Positions 15,714-23,654 of a stretch of 64,000 nt of DNA are shown one piece after another (within the stretch, counting starts at the first letter, position 1; each line of letters opens with the position of its first letter). Source of the DNA: CAVQZC01 sp963718315 (GTDB lineage Bacteria > Actinomycetota > Thermoleophilia > Gaiellales > JAICJC01); assembly GCA_963718315.1 (NCBI GenBank), contig CAVQZC010000012.1:711551-775550 (forward strand). Reading direction: 5' to 3'. The translations under genes and the position numbers were made by a program. The notes under the pieces are model-generated. The model had not been told where the DNA came from and made no database searches. It saw only the letters and a program-made list of their open reading frames with translations.

Positions 15714-16966
15714 GACCGGCCCGGCGACCGCAGCGACCGCTCGAGCGTCCGCTGCTCGGCGACCACCCGGCCCAGCCTCCGGACGCCCTCCTCGATCCGC
15801 TCGCTGGTCACCGCTGAGAAGTTGAGCCGCATCGACTCGTCGCCGCGCCCGTCGAAGAACGCCGCCGTGCCCGGGACGAAGGCGACGTCCGCCTGCAGCG
15901 CCCGGGGAAGCAGCGCCCCGGCGGAGAGCCCCGGCACCGTGACCCACACGAACAGCCCGCCGGCGGGTGGCGAGAACGCCGCGTCGGCCGGCAGGTGCTC
16001 GCGCAGCGCGGCCACCATCACGTCCCGGCGCTCCCGGTACAGGTCGACCATCGTCTCCAGGTAGGGGGCGAACCGCGGCCCCTCCACGAACCGCGAGGCC
16101 AGCATCTGGGCGAGCGGGGAGCTGCACAGGTCGATGCCCTGCTTCGCCAGGTTCAGCTTGGCCACGATGGCGGCCGGCGCCACCGCGAAGCCGATCCGCA
16201 GCCCGGGGGCAAGGATCTTCGAGAAGGTGCCGACATGGATGACGCCGCCACGCCCGGCATCGAGCTCAGCCAGGCTGGGCAGCGGTTCGCCCTCGAACCG
16301 CAGGCGGCTGTAGGGGTCGTCCTCGACGATCAGGATCTGGCGCTTGGCGGCAAGCTCGACCAGCGCCCTGCGGCGCTCCAGGCTGAGCGAGACGCCGGCG
16401 GGGTTCTGGAAGCTGGGGATCGTGTAGATCAGCTTGGGCCGCCGGCCGGCCGCGTCGAGCCTCTCCAGCTCGGCCTGTAGGGCGTCGATCAGCATTCCGT
16501 CGCCGTCCATCGGGATGTGGCGGACGTCGGCCTCGTACGCACCCAGCGTCGGCAGCATCCCCGGGTAGGTCGGCCCCTCCGCGATGACCACGTCGCCGGA
16601 GTCGATGAAGGTGCGGCACACCAGGTCGAGCACCTGCTGGCCGCCGGTCGTCACCAGCACGTGCTCGGGAACCGCCGGCACGCCCTGGCCCGCGAGTAGC
16701 CCGCAGATGGCTTCCCGTGCCTCGGCCAGGCCCTCGGTCGGCCCGTACTGCAGCGCCTGTGCGGTTGCGTCGGCGGCCACCGCGGCGGTCAGCTCGACCA
16801 GCACGTCGGGCGGAAACGCCTGGGTGTAGGGGAGGCCTCCGGCCAGCGAGATCACCTCCGGCCGTCCGATCACCGACATCAGGTCGCGCATGGCGGAACT
16901 GCGCAGCCCGGCCACCCGGGCGGCGTACCGGTCGTCGTAGGGGTCGAGGTTGGTCGCTGTGGGCAT
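15692..16966 (-). CDS. PLP-dependent aminotransferase, class I/II (LysN/2-aminoadipate type)
   Basis: A 424-residue fold-type I aminotransferase without an N-terminal HTH. Landmarks: SLAGGLPYTQAFP substrate loop, YGPTEGLAEAREAI, TTGGQQVLDLV, the cofactor-contacting IPSFQNPAG, VEDDPYSRLRFEG and the Schiff-base Lys in GTFSKILAPGLRIGF, ending MRLNFS. These match the LysN/AraT/2-aminoadipate group with broad specificity. Operonic with the Ddl homologue that follows (22-base overlap), which suggests that the two may provide or use an amino acid for a dipeptide; that is inference. Confidence 0.9.
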   Translation of the reverse strand: MPTATNLDPYDDRYAARVAGLRSSAMRDLMSVIGRPEVISLAGGLPYTQAFPPDVLVELTAAVAADATAQALQYGPTEGLAEAREAICGLLAGQGVPAVPEHVLVTTGGQQVLDLVCRTFIDSGDVVIAEGPTYPGMLPTLGAYEADVRHIPMDGDGMLIDALQAELERLDAAGRRPKLIYTIPSFQNPAGVSLSLERRRALVELAAKRQILIVEDDPYSRLRFEGEPLPSLAELDAGRGGVIHVGTFSKILAPGLRIGFAVAPAAIVAKLNLAKQGIDLCSSPLAQMLASRFVEGPRFAPYLETMVDLYRERRDVMVAALREHLPADAAFSPPAGGLFVWVTVPGLSAGALLPRALQADVAFVPGTAAFFDGRGDESMRLNFSAVTSERIEEGVRRLGRVVAEQRTLERSLRSPGRSWQTSAS

Positions 16967-17000
16967 CGGTTCGCAACATTATGATTGGCGCCGCCTGAAC

Positions 17001-17546
17001 ATGGACCTCCTTATCGCCATCAGCCAGGGCCTTGGACTCGCGGTAGCCGCAGGATTTCTGGCGGCAGCCCCGCTGGCGCTGGGGTCGACCGCGGCCCGTC
17101 TGGGGTTCGCCCACTCCGCGCTTTCCTTTGCCGGAGACCCGATCACGCTGGCCGTCACCTGGGCGCTGACGATCATCGAGATCGTCACCGACGTGATCTG
17201 GCCGGGTGCGCAGGCGGGCGCGATGCTGATCCGCCGGATCGTCGGCGGCGGGCTCGCGTTCGAGCTGATCGCCGGCGACCGTGTCCCGTTCGTCGGCCTG
17301 GTTGCCGGCGCCCTGATGGCGGGCGCCGTTGCCGTCGTGCTGCGCGAGGTGCGGGCGCGGGCGGTCAAGGGAGGCGGCGACCTGCGCGGGACGGCCATCA
17401 TCGAGGACGGCGCAGGGCTGGTCGCCTCGGTCATCGGATGCATCCCGTTTGCGGGCTACCCGATGGCGATTGCGGGCCTGGGCTTGTTCGTCCGCGTTCG
17501 CCGTCGCGACCGCGAGAAGTACAAGGGCCTCAGGGTCTTGCGCTAA
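17001..17546 (+). CDS. DUF4126-like membrane protein
   Basis: A 181-residue hydrophobic protein with five or six helices. It begins LLIAISQGLGLAVAAGF and has TLAVTWALTIIEIVTDVIWPG and VAGALMAGAVAVVL segments resembling DUF4126 proteins, a family of unknown function. ATG 17001 is used since the hydrophobic N-terminus starts there. It is divergent from the aminotransferase, 34 bases away. A basic tail RRRDREKYKG follows the last helix. Confidence 0.7.
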   Translation: MDLLIAISQGLGLAVAAGFLAAAPLALGSTAARLGFAHSALSFAGDPITLAVTWALTIIEIVTDVIWPGAQAGAMLIRRIVGGGLAFELIAGDRVPFVGLVAGALMAGAVAVVLREVRARAVKGGGDLRGTAIIEDGAGLVASVIGCIPFAGYPMAIAGLGLFVRVRRRDREKYKGLRVLR

Positions 17547-17563
17547 CGCTCCGATCTACGACA

Positions 17564-17602
17564 CCGTCAGAATCCTGACGGCATGCAACACTGCACACAG
17601 TG
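17564..17602 (+). promoter_or_regulatory. Two adjacent small inverted repeats at a start codon
   Basis: CCGTCAG/CTGACGG (17564-17581, loop AATC) is followed by CACTG/CAGTG (17589-17602, loop CACA); the second includes the GTG start at 17600. They could be an operator or a translation-blocking hairpin. Both are short, so this is tentative. Confidence 0.25.
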
Positions 17603-19045
17603 ACGAAGAAGCTGATCCTCGCGGTGATCGACGGGTTGGGTCCCGAGTTGCTCGACCGCGCGATCGCGGGCGGGCACGCGCCGAACCTGGCGCGGGTTGC
17701 CCAGCTCGGCAGGCGCGACGACGCGTGCGTCTCGACGTTTCCCTCGCTGACGCCCGTCTGCCTGTCGGCGCTGGTCACCGGCGCCCACCCGGCTGGCTCC
17801 GGCATTCCCAGCATGACCTGGTACCACCGCGGCGAGCAGCGCCTGGTCGAGTACGGATCGTCGTTTCTGGCAACGCTGGCGGAAGGTACGAGGCAGATGG
17901 TCGACGACGTGCTCGTCAACCTCAACCTGCTGCACCTGTCGCCCCGCGCAACCACCGTGTTCGAGGCACTCGACGACGCCGGTCTGGTCACGGCTGCGGT
18001 CAACTGCTACGTGTGCCGCGGCCGCACCCGCCACACGATCGCCCGGCCGGCGGCCAGGCGGATCGCCCGCCGGGTAGGCATCGTGGACGCCGTCTACGGA
18101 CCGCGCCGCTACTTCTTCGGCGAGCTGTTCGCCAGCGACCAGACGGGCGCGCCGCGCAACTTCGGCGGCCGGGTCGACCGCCACGGCGGCCGTGTCGGCC
18201 GCTGGCTGGTGACGCGCGACGGGTTCGACTTCCTGTTCCTGTACCTGTACGAGACCGACGCGGCGCAGCACCGCGCGGGAGACGTGATGGGCGCCGTTCG
18301 CCAGGCGGACGAGGGCGTGGGCCTACTGGCCGAGGCCGCCGGCGGCTGGGATGCGCTGCTCGAGCGCTACGCCCTGGTCGTCATCGCCGATCACTCGCAG
18401 AGCGCGGTCACCAACGGGGCCGACGCGGCCGAGGCGTTCGCGGGCCTGCGCCTGTTCCGCTCCAGCCGCCGTTCCGATCCGGCCGAGTGCGATCTTGCCG
18501 TGACTGCCAGCAACCGCTTCGCGATGGCCTACCTGCTCCCCGGCGGGCGGATCACCGCCAGCGAGGTCGGCCACCGGATGGCCCGGCAGGAGGCGGCCGA
18601 CGTCGTCGCCTGGCGGGAGGGGAGCTGGTTCGCCGTGCGCCGCGACGGCGGAGAGCTGCGGTTCCGGCGCGGCGGCCCGCACGAGGACCGGCGGGGCAAC
18701 GAGTGGTCGGTCGCCGGCGACCGCGACCTGCTGCCCGCCGCCGCGTATCCCAACGCCCTGGAGCGGCTGGAGGGCATCCTCGACTGCCCGGCGGCAGGGG
18801 ACGTCGTCTGCTCGGCGGCGCTTGGCTGGGAGTTCGCCGATGCCGGCGGATCGCATCACGCGGGCGGCGGGAGCCACGGATCGCTGCGCGCCGAGGACTC
18901 GCTGGTGCCGGTGCTGGTCGCCGGCGCGGAGTGGCCGTTCGCCGAATCGCGGGAGATCTCGATCACCGACATCACGCCGATGGTCGAGCGGCACTTCGGC
19001 GCCCGCGTCGCCCCGGCTGCGGCCGCCCATGTGGTCGCAAGCTGA
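17600..19045 (+). CDS. Alkaline-phosphatase-superfamily phosphodiesterase/nucleotide pyrophosphatase
   Basis: A 481-residue enzyme of the type I phosphodiesterase/NPP group. Metal and nucleophile landmarks are VIDGLGPELLDRA (first Asp), TFPSLTPVCLSALVTG with the Thr/Ser nucleophile, FLYLYETDAAQH (Asp, His), VIADHSQS (Asp-His) and a late HHAGGGSHGS. No signal peptide is visible, so a cytoplasmic or non-classical role on nucleotide or phospholipid-type diesters is likely; substrate unknown. The coding region ends directly against a structured repeat element (19046-19254). Confidence 0.85.
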   Translation: MTKKLILAVIDGLGPELLDRAIAGGHAPNLARVAQLGRRDDACVSTFPSLTPVCLSALVTGAHPAGSGIPSMTWYHRGEQRLVEYGSSFLATLAEGTRQMVDDVLVNLNLLHLSPRATTVFEALDDAGLVTAAVNCYVCRGRTRHTIARPAARRIARRVGIVDAVYGPRRYFFGELFASDQTGAPRNFGGRVDRHGGRVGRWLVTRDGFDFLFLYLYETDAAQHRAGDVMGAVRQADEGVGLLAEAAGGWDALLERYALVVIADHSQSAVTNGADAAEAFAGLRLFRSSRRSDPAECDLAVTASNRFAMAYLLPGGRITASEVGHRMARQEAADVVAWREGSWFAVRRDGGELRFRRGGPHEDRRGNEWSVAGDRDLLPAAAYPNALERLEGILDCPAAGDVVCSAALGWEFADAGGSHHAGGGSHGSLRAEDSLVPVLVAGAEWPFAESREISITDITPMVERHFGARVAPAAAAHVVAS

Positions 19046-19254
19046 AGACGATCGATCGACATCTCCCGCGGGCCTGGCCGCTGCGAGCGGTAGGGGTCGG
19101 TATCGGCGGGGGGCGGCTGTGCCTGCGAACCTGCACCTCGCGGTGCCCGCGGGTCGCGCCAATACGACCTACGGGTATTGACGCGCCCCGCGTTCAGCGC
19201 GAGGCACGGGTTCTCGCCACCCAGGACACCACGCGAGATATCGATCGATCATCT
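19046..19254 (+). promoter_or_regulatory. Structured element, copy A (riboswitch-like or inverted-repeat element)
   Basis: 209 bases starting right after the preceding stop codon and ending 14 bases before an ATG. The ends form a long helix: AGACGATCGATCGA (19046-19059) pairs with TCGATCGATCATCT (19241-19254), with one mismatch, and continues inward through CCTGG/CCAGG. Inside are hairpins GCACC-TCGC-GGTGC (19133-19146), GCGCCAATAC/GTATTGACGC (19156-19184) and GCGAG/CTCGC (19199-19217). Copy B, reverse strand at 23322-23527, has the same layout with compensatory changes. I do not recognise a known class. Similarity to the c-di-AMP (ydaO) class is unproven. Confidence 0.65.
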
Positions 19255-19268
19255 AGAGTCCTGCCGGC

Positions 19269-19292
19269 ATGAAGGACGCTCCCACCCGATGA
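19269..19292 (+). CDS. Possible seven-codon leader peptide coupled to the GtrA gene
   Basis: ATG at 19269 opens MKDAPTR, whose TGA overlaps the ATG of the next gene (ATGA). The same ATGAAGGACGC string occurs at both starts, so it may instead be a short duplication of the start region. Kept as a low-confidence item because the overlap would couple translation of the GtrA gene to ribosomes that load next to the structured element. Confidence 0.25.
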   Translation: MKDAPTR

Positions 19293-19738
19293 AGGACGCA
19301 CGCGGCGAGGCCGCCGAGATCGGGCTTCGAGGGCATGCCCGCCGCTTCCACATCGGGCTCCGCCGGCCGGACAACTGGAAAGAGCTGCTCCGCTACTGCA
19401 CGGTCGGCGCGTCCGGCTACATCGTCAACCTGGTGGTGTTCAAGATCGCGTTGGACTACATGCCGTACCTGGTTGCGTTCACCGTCGCGTTCGTAATCGC
19501 GGCCACCAGCAACTTCGTCTGGAACCGGCTGTGGGCGTTCCGCGTCACACACGGTGTGCCCCATCACCAGTACGCCCGGTTCCTCACAGTCAGCCTCGTC
19601 GCGCTGGTCTTCGACCTGTGCACGCTTGCCTTCCTGGTCGAGGAGGTGGGCATGGCGAAGCTCCCGGCGGCGGCGATCGCCATCGTCATCGCCACCCCCG
19701 TCAGCTTCCTGGGCAACAAGCTGTGGAGCTTCCGCTGA
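19289..19738 (+). CDS. GtrA-family membrane protein
   Basis: A 149-residue protein with four hydrophobic helices after a basic cytoplasmic start. LLRYCTVGASGYIVNLVVF, TSNFVWNRLWAFR and the final PVSFLGNKLWSFR are typical GtrA/DPMS motifs. GtrA proteins are thought to flip or handle polyprenyl-phosphate sugars for cell-envelope glycans. The start at 19289 is supported by the family boundary; an upstream short frame overlaps it. It follows structured element A directly and precedes a large membrane protein with a glycosyltransferase-like layout. Confidence 0.85.
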   Translation: MKDARGEAAEIGLRGHARRFHIGLRRPDNWKELLRYCTVGASGYIVNLVVFKIALDYMPYLVAFTVAFVIAATSNFVWNRLWAFRVTHGVPHHQYARFLTVSLVALVFDLCTLAFLVEEVGMAKLPAAAIAIVIATPVSFLGNKLWSFR

Positions 19739-19841
19739 CCGCTGAGCTCATCGCACTGGATCCGGCCGATGTCGGGGCCGCCCGGCCGCTCGACGCTTCC
19801 GCGTTCTAGGCGCTGGATCGCGGCGCTGGCCGCGGCGGCCG

Positions 19842-21740
19842 TTGCCGCCTCCGCTGTACCTGGCTGCTCCTGCGCTCGCCGCTTCGCCCCGCCTGACCCA
19901 GGCGCAGGCGATCCAGATCGCCGCCGCCGACCCGCTGGTTGCGCAGGTGCAGGCGGCGAACCTGGGCGCCCACTGGCAGGCGTTCTTCCACAAGTCAAAG
20001 CACCAGTGGCTGGTCGTGCTCGAGCCGCTGGGCAAGAACGAGGTGCTGGCGTCCGTGCGGATCGACGACGTCACGGGCAAGCTGCTCGGCCAGCGTATCG
20101 GCGGAGGGCTGGGGCCGCCGCGGCTGACCGCGAGCCAGGCGGCCAGGCTGGCGCTGCGCAGCGGCGCGCTTCGGAGCTGGCTCGGGCTCTACCACGGCGT
20201 GTCGCACAGCGCCGACCTGGGTGATGACCGGGTCTGGACGATCAGCTACTACGCGGACAGCAACGAGATCGCCGAGGTGCGGGTCGACGACACCCTGATG
20301 GCGCTGCAGGGAGTCCGCACCGGCCCGCAGGTGGGGTGGATGCTGGCCCGCGGGGAGCCGGGCTCCTACGGGCGGCTCGTCAACCGCTGGTGGCTGTTCA
20401 TCCCGTTGTGCGCACTGTTCGTGGCGGGCCTGATGAACTGGCGCCGGCCGGTCTCGCTGCGAACGCTCGACCTGCTGGTGCTGGTCTCCTTCGGCATCTC
20501 CCTGATCTTCTTCGACCACGCCAACCTGTTCCTGGCCACGCCGCTGGTCTACCCGCCGATGATCTACCTGATCGCCCGCGGCGTACGGGTCGGGTTCAGC
20601 CACGCCGGGCGCGGGGTCGACGTCGGGCCCACGCACGCCCTCGTCCTGGTGGCGCTGACGTTCGGGCTGATCGGATTCCGCCTGGGGCTGAACAACCAGA
20701 ACTCGAACATCCTCGACGTCGGCTACGCCAGCGTCGTCGGCGCCGACCGGCTCCTCAACCGGACGGTCCCGTACGGCCACATGCCGTCGACCACGAGCCG
20801 GCCGTGCGGGGGGCGGTACGGAAACGGCGACCCGATCGGCTACATCCAGGCCGATGGCCACTGCGAGTCGCCGGTCGGCGCCGGCGACACCTATGGGCCT
20901 GCCGTGTACCTGGCCTACGTGCCCGCGGTGGCGGCCGTCGGCTGGAGCGGCAAGTGGGACAGCGTGCCGGCCGCGCACGTTGCGGCCTGTGCGTTCGACC
21001 TGCTCGCGATCGCCGGCCTGTTTGTGGCCGGGTGGCGGCTGGCCAACGCCCGCATCGGCGTGCTGATGGCGTTCGCCTGGGCAGCCAACCCGTTCACGCT
21101 CTATGCGCTCAACATGAACACCAACGACGCCCTTGTCGGCGCGCTGCTGGCGTGGGCGATGGCGCTGCTCTCGATACCCGCGGCGCGGGGCGCGCTGCTG
21201 GCCGCGGCGGGGCTCGCCAAGCTGGGGCCGCTGGCGCTGATCCCGTTGTTCCTCTCGCTCCGCCGGCGCGTGCCGGCGATCGTCGGGTTCGTGGTCACGG
21301 CGCTGGCGCTCTCGTCCTTCGTGCTGTTTGCCCACAACGGCCTGCGGGTGTTCTGGGACCGGACGATCTCCTACCAGCTCCACCGGGTGACGCCGATGTC
21401 GCTGTGGACGATCGGCAGCTACCACCCCGGCTGGCCGAACCTGCACTGGGTGCAGCAGGTGGCTCAGGTCGCCGTCATCGTCGGCTGCCTGCTGCTGTTC
21501 GTGCTCCCCCGCGGGCCCAAGGACGCCGCCCAGGTGGCCGCCCTCGGCGGCGCCGCCCTGATCGCCACCCAGGCGGTGGCGAGCTACTGGTTCTACCCCT
21601 ACATCTGCTGGTGGCTGCCGATGATCGTGCTCGGCCTACTGCTGCCCCGGGGCGGTCGGGAGGGCTCGGCCGCCGGTCCCGCGATGCGGTACTCGAGCCA
21701 TACCGGCCCGCAGGAGCCTAGTCAGTCTCCCGCAGCCTGA
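19842..21740 (+). CDS. Polytopic membrane protein with PepSY-like N-terminal domain (start region probably frameshifted)
   Basis: The open frame from TTG 19842 encodes 632 residues: an extracytoplasmic region to about 175 with two PepSY-like repeats (LTQAQAIQIAAAD and LTASQAARLALRSG), then about ten membrane helices resembling GT-C/DUF2029-type glycosyltransferases (NPFTLYALNMNTND, GLAKLGPLALIPLFL). ATG 19769, 31 bases after GtrA, opens another frame giving SRRWIAALAAAAVAASA; deleting one base near 19850-19860 joins it to LYLAAPALAAS and gives a classical cleavable signal peptide and a 656-residue protein. Probably acts with GtrA on lipid-linked sugars; that is inference. Confidence 0.75.
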   Translation: MPPPLYLAAPALAASPRLTQAQAIQIAAADPLVAQVQAANLGAHWQAFFHKSKHQWLVVLEPLGKNEVLASVRIDDVTGKLLGQRIGGGLGPPRLTASQAARLALRSGALRSWLGLYHGVSHSADLGDDRVWTISYYADSNEIAEVRVDDTLMALQGVRTGPQVGWMLARGEPGSYGRLVNRWWLFIPLCALFVAGLMNWRRPVSLRTLDLLVLVSFGISLIFFDHANLFLATPLVYPPMIYLIARGVRVGFSHAGRGVDVGPTHALVLVALTFGLIGFRLGLNNQNSNILDVGYASVVGADRLLNRTVPYGHMPSTTSRPCGGRYGNGDPIGYIQADGHCESPVGAGDTYGPAVYLAYVPAVAAVGWSGKWDSVPAAHVAACAFDLLAIAGLFVAGWRLANARIGVLMAFAWAANPFTLYALNMNTNDALVGALLAWAMALLSIPAARGALLAAAGLAKLGPLALIPLFLSLRRRVPAIVGFVVTALALSSFVLFAHNGLRVFWDRTISYQLHRVTPMSLWTIGSYHPGWPNLHWVQQVAQVAVIVGCLLLFVLPRGPKDAAQVAALGGAALIATQAVASYWFYPYICWWLPMIVLGLLLPRGGREGSAAGPAMRYSSHTGPQEPSQSPAA

Positions 21741-22500
21741 ACGGCTCGATCGCGACCGCTCTGCCGTCCGCGTCGCAGTCCACGAGCGCGCCCTCGATCC
21801 GGACATCGCCGTCGGCGGGCTGGAACCGCACCGGCATCTGGGTCGTGAACCGGCGCAGGATGAGGTCGGTCTGGACGCCGATCACCGAGTCGTGCGGCCC
21901 GGTCATGCCGGCGTCGGTCATGTAGGCCGTGCCGCCGGGCAGCACGGTGGCGTCGTTGGTCTGCACATGCGTGTGAGTCCCGATGACCGCGGTCACGCGG
22001 CCGTCCAGCAGCCGGCCCATTGCGACCTTCTCGCTGGTCGCCTCGGCGTGGAAGTCGAAGACCACGACCGGGGCTTCGCCTCGGGCCTCTTCGGCCAGCT
22101 CGAGGGCGACGTCGAACGGGCTGACCGCGGGGTCGAGGAACAGCTTGCCCAGCAGGTTGACGACGGCCACCTGCGTGCCGTCGGCGGCGGTCGCCGTCGC
22201 CATGCCGCGCCCCGGCGCGCTGTCGGGGTAGTTGGCCGGCCGGACAATGCGCGCCTGTGTCCCCAGGTACGGGTAGACCTCGCGCTGCCGGAAGGCGTGA
22301 TTTCCCAGGGTGATCAGGTCGACCCCGGAGGCCAGCAGCCGGTCGGCCAGCCGGCCGGTGATACCGACTCCGTCAGCGGCGTTCTCTGCGTTGGCGATGA
22401 CCATGTCGATCTCGCGCTCGGCACGCAGGCGGGGCAGCCGCTGCTCGACCATGCGCCGGCCGGGCGCCGCGAAGATGTCTGCGATGAACAGGATCCGCAC
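21718..22500 (-). CDS. TIGR00282/YmdB-type metallophosphoesterase
   Basis: A 260-residue calcineurin-like phosphoesterase. Start RILFIADIFAAPGRRMVEQ, then VIANAENAADGVGIT, ITLGNHAFRQ, FDFHAEATSEK and IGTHTHVQTNDATVLPGGTAYMTDAGMTGP, all diagnostic of the YmdB/DR1281 family. YmdB-type enzymes hydrolyse 2',3'-cyclic nucleotides and influence RNA decay and biofilm state. GTG 22500 begins the domain exactly. It lies 12 bases after the end of the M23-like gene on the same strand, so both may follow structured element B. Confidence 0.92.
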   Translation of the reverse strand: MRILFIADIFAAPGRRMVEQRLPRLRAEREIDMVIANAENAADGVGITGRLADRLLASGVDLITLGNHAFRQREVYPYLGTQARIVRPANYPDSAPGRGMATATAADGTQVAVVNLLGKLFLDPAVSPFDVALELAEEARGEAPVVVFDFHAEATSEKVAMGRLLDGRVTAVIGTHTHVQTNDATVLPGGTAYMTDAGMTGPHDSVIGVQTDLILRRFTTQMPVRFQPADGDVRIEGALVDCDADGRAVAIEPFRLRETD

Positions 22501-22512
22501 GTGCTAGATCAT

Positions 22513-23313
22513 CTATAGCAGCGGCGACGCGCCGGGCGCGCGTGAGAGCTCGATCGCGACGTGGTTGCCGGCATCAGACGTGTACTTGGCGACCGTCTGG
22601 GAGATCACGTGGGACAGGTCGACAACGGTGCCCAGCTTCGTCCGCGAGGACGTCACCTGGCTGCCGACGCGCACGGTCGCGGGCACGCGAATGTTGCTGA
22701 CGTCGACAAGCACGGCAGGGGCGGCGGTGGGGCGGATCTGGACGATGCTCCCGTACGCAGGGTTGGCGCTGCCGTTCAGCACCCGCGGCTGAATCGCCAC
22801 CACCTGGCCGGAGACCGGGGCGTAGACGTGCGTGCCGGCCGGTGCTCCCACGTCGAGCTCGGCGGTGTCCGGGCCGCCGGCGCTGTTGTCCACGTAGTAG
22901 GCGGGGCCGGAGCCGGAGCCGCCGCCGAACAGCGTGTCGCCCAGCCGGGCGAGGAAGCCGGCGTTCTTCTGGTGGCCGGACGGCTGCAGCGGGATCGCCG
23001 AGGGATCGCCGGTGCCGTGGTAGACGATCGCGGTCACGCGGCCTTTGGTTATGGGCAGCGATAGCACGAGCGATCCAGCGCTGGCGATCTCCACCGGGCT
23101 GGGAGCGGTATCGGGGGACAGGACGGCGGCATTTGCAGCCGCGACACCTGGTGGTGAGGAGTGCGAGCCGTCGCGCATCAGGCCGGCTGCCAGGGCAGCG
23201 GTCAGCACCAGCGCGAAGGCCAGCCCGCCCAGCCGGCGGACGCGGCGCGCGCGTGCGTCCCGGCGCTCGGCCCGGCGCGGGTAACGACGCTGGTGGCGGC
23301 CGGCACTCACCAT
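22513..23313 (-). CDS. Membrane-anchored degenerate M23/LytM-domain protein
   Basis: A 266-residue protein with a very basic N-terminus, one membrane helix (about 28-46) and a C-terminal LytM-like fold (about 145-260; DVGAPAGTHVYAPVSGQVVAI). The zinc ligands of M23 peptidases are not kept: the HxxxD of the first motif reads TAELD and the final HxH reads HVA. It is therefore probably a regulatory or binding relative rather than an active endopeptidase. ATG 23313 is eight bases from structured element B; GTG 23310 follows a TAGGCT box by six bases and would be a leaderless alternative. Confidence 0.75.
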   Translation of the reverse strand: MVSAGRHQRRYPRRAERRDARARRVRRLGGLAFALVLTAALAAGLMRDGSHSSPPGVAAANAAVLSPDTAPSPVEIASAGSLVLSLPITKGRVTAIVYHGTGDPSAIPLQPSGHQKNAGFLARLGDTLFGGGSGSGPAYYVDNSAGGPDTAELDVGAPAGTHVYAPVSGQVVAIQPRVLNGSANPAYGSIVQIRPTAAPAVLVDVSNIRVPATVRVGSQVTSSRTKLGTVVDLSHVISQTVAKYTSDAGNHVAIELSRAPGASPLL

Positions 23314-23321
23314 CCCAGCCT

Positions 23322-23527
23322 AGATGATTGACCGGTATCTCGCGTGGGTCCTGGGTGGCGAGAACCGAGTCTCGCAAGGACGCAGGGAGCGTCAATACCG
23401 GATCGTATTGACGCGACTGAGGACGCCGCGAGGCGACAGTTCGCAGCCACAGCCACCCACACGGTCGGCCCGGCATCCCGAACCTGTCGCTGCGGCCAGG
23501 CCCGCGGGGGATGCCGGTCAATCATCT
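23322..23527 (-). promoter_or_regulatory. Structured element, copy B (riboswitch-like or inverted-repeat element)
   Basis: 206 bases on the reverse strand, in front of the M23-like gene. The outer arms AGATGATTGACCGG and CCGGTCAATCATCT pair perfectly over 14 bases; three of these pairs differ from copy A on both sides so that pairing is kept. Inside are CGCC-TCGC-GGCG, a perfect ten-base hairpin GCGTCAATAC/GTATTGACGC (23389-23414) and GCGAG/CTCGC. Longest runs shared with copy A include GGTTCTCGCCACCCAGGAC and CCGCGGGCCTGGCCGC. The remaining 110 bases to the permease gene (23528-23641) show nothing else. Confidence 0.65.
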
Positions 23528-23641
23528 CGCCCATCGCCTTTCGAGGTGGCGCGCTCGCGCTCCCCGGATACCCGATCTTTGCGGGTAATTTGCGGGCTCT
23601 CGGCGCCCGTTTCGGGTCATGGGAACCGCCGGACCGCGTGG

Positions 23642-23647
23642 TAGCAT
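23642..23647 (+). promoter_or_regulatory. -10 box of a leaderless promoter (AI-2E-type permease gene)
   Basis: TAGCAT ends seven bases before ATG 23655 and overlaps an earlier in-frame ATG (23646), which makes 23655 the more likely start. Confidence 0.45.
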
Positions 23648-23654
23648 GGCCGTA

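Noticed and set aside
19046..19254. Assignment of the structured elements to the ydaO/c-di-AMP riboswitch class
   Set aside because: The CGAAC...CCTCGC stretch and the M23-type target are suggestive, but the hallmark sequences of the class are not evident by eye; it needs a covariance search.
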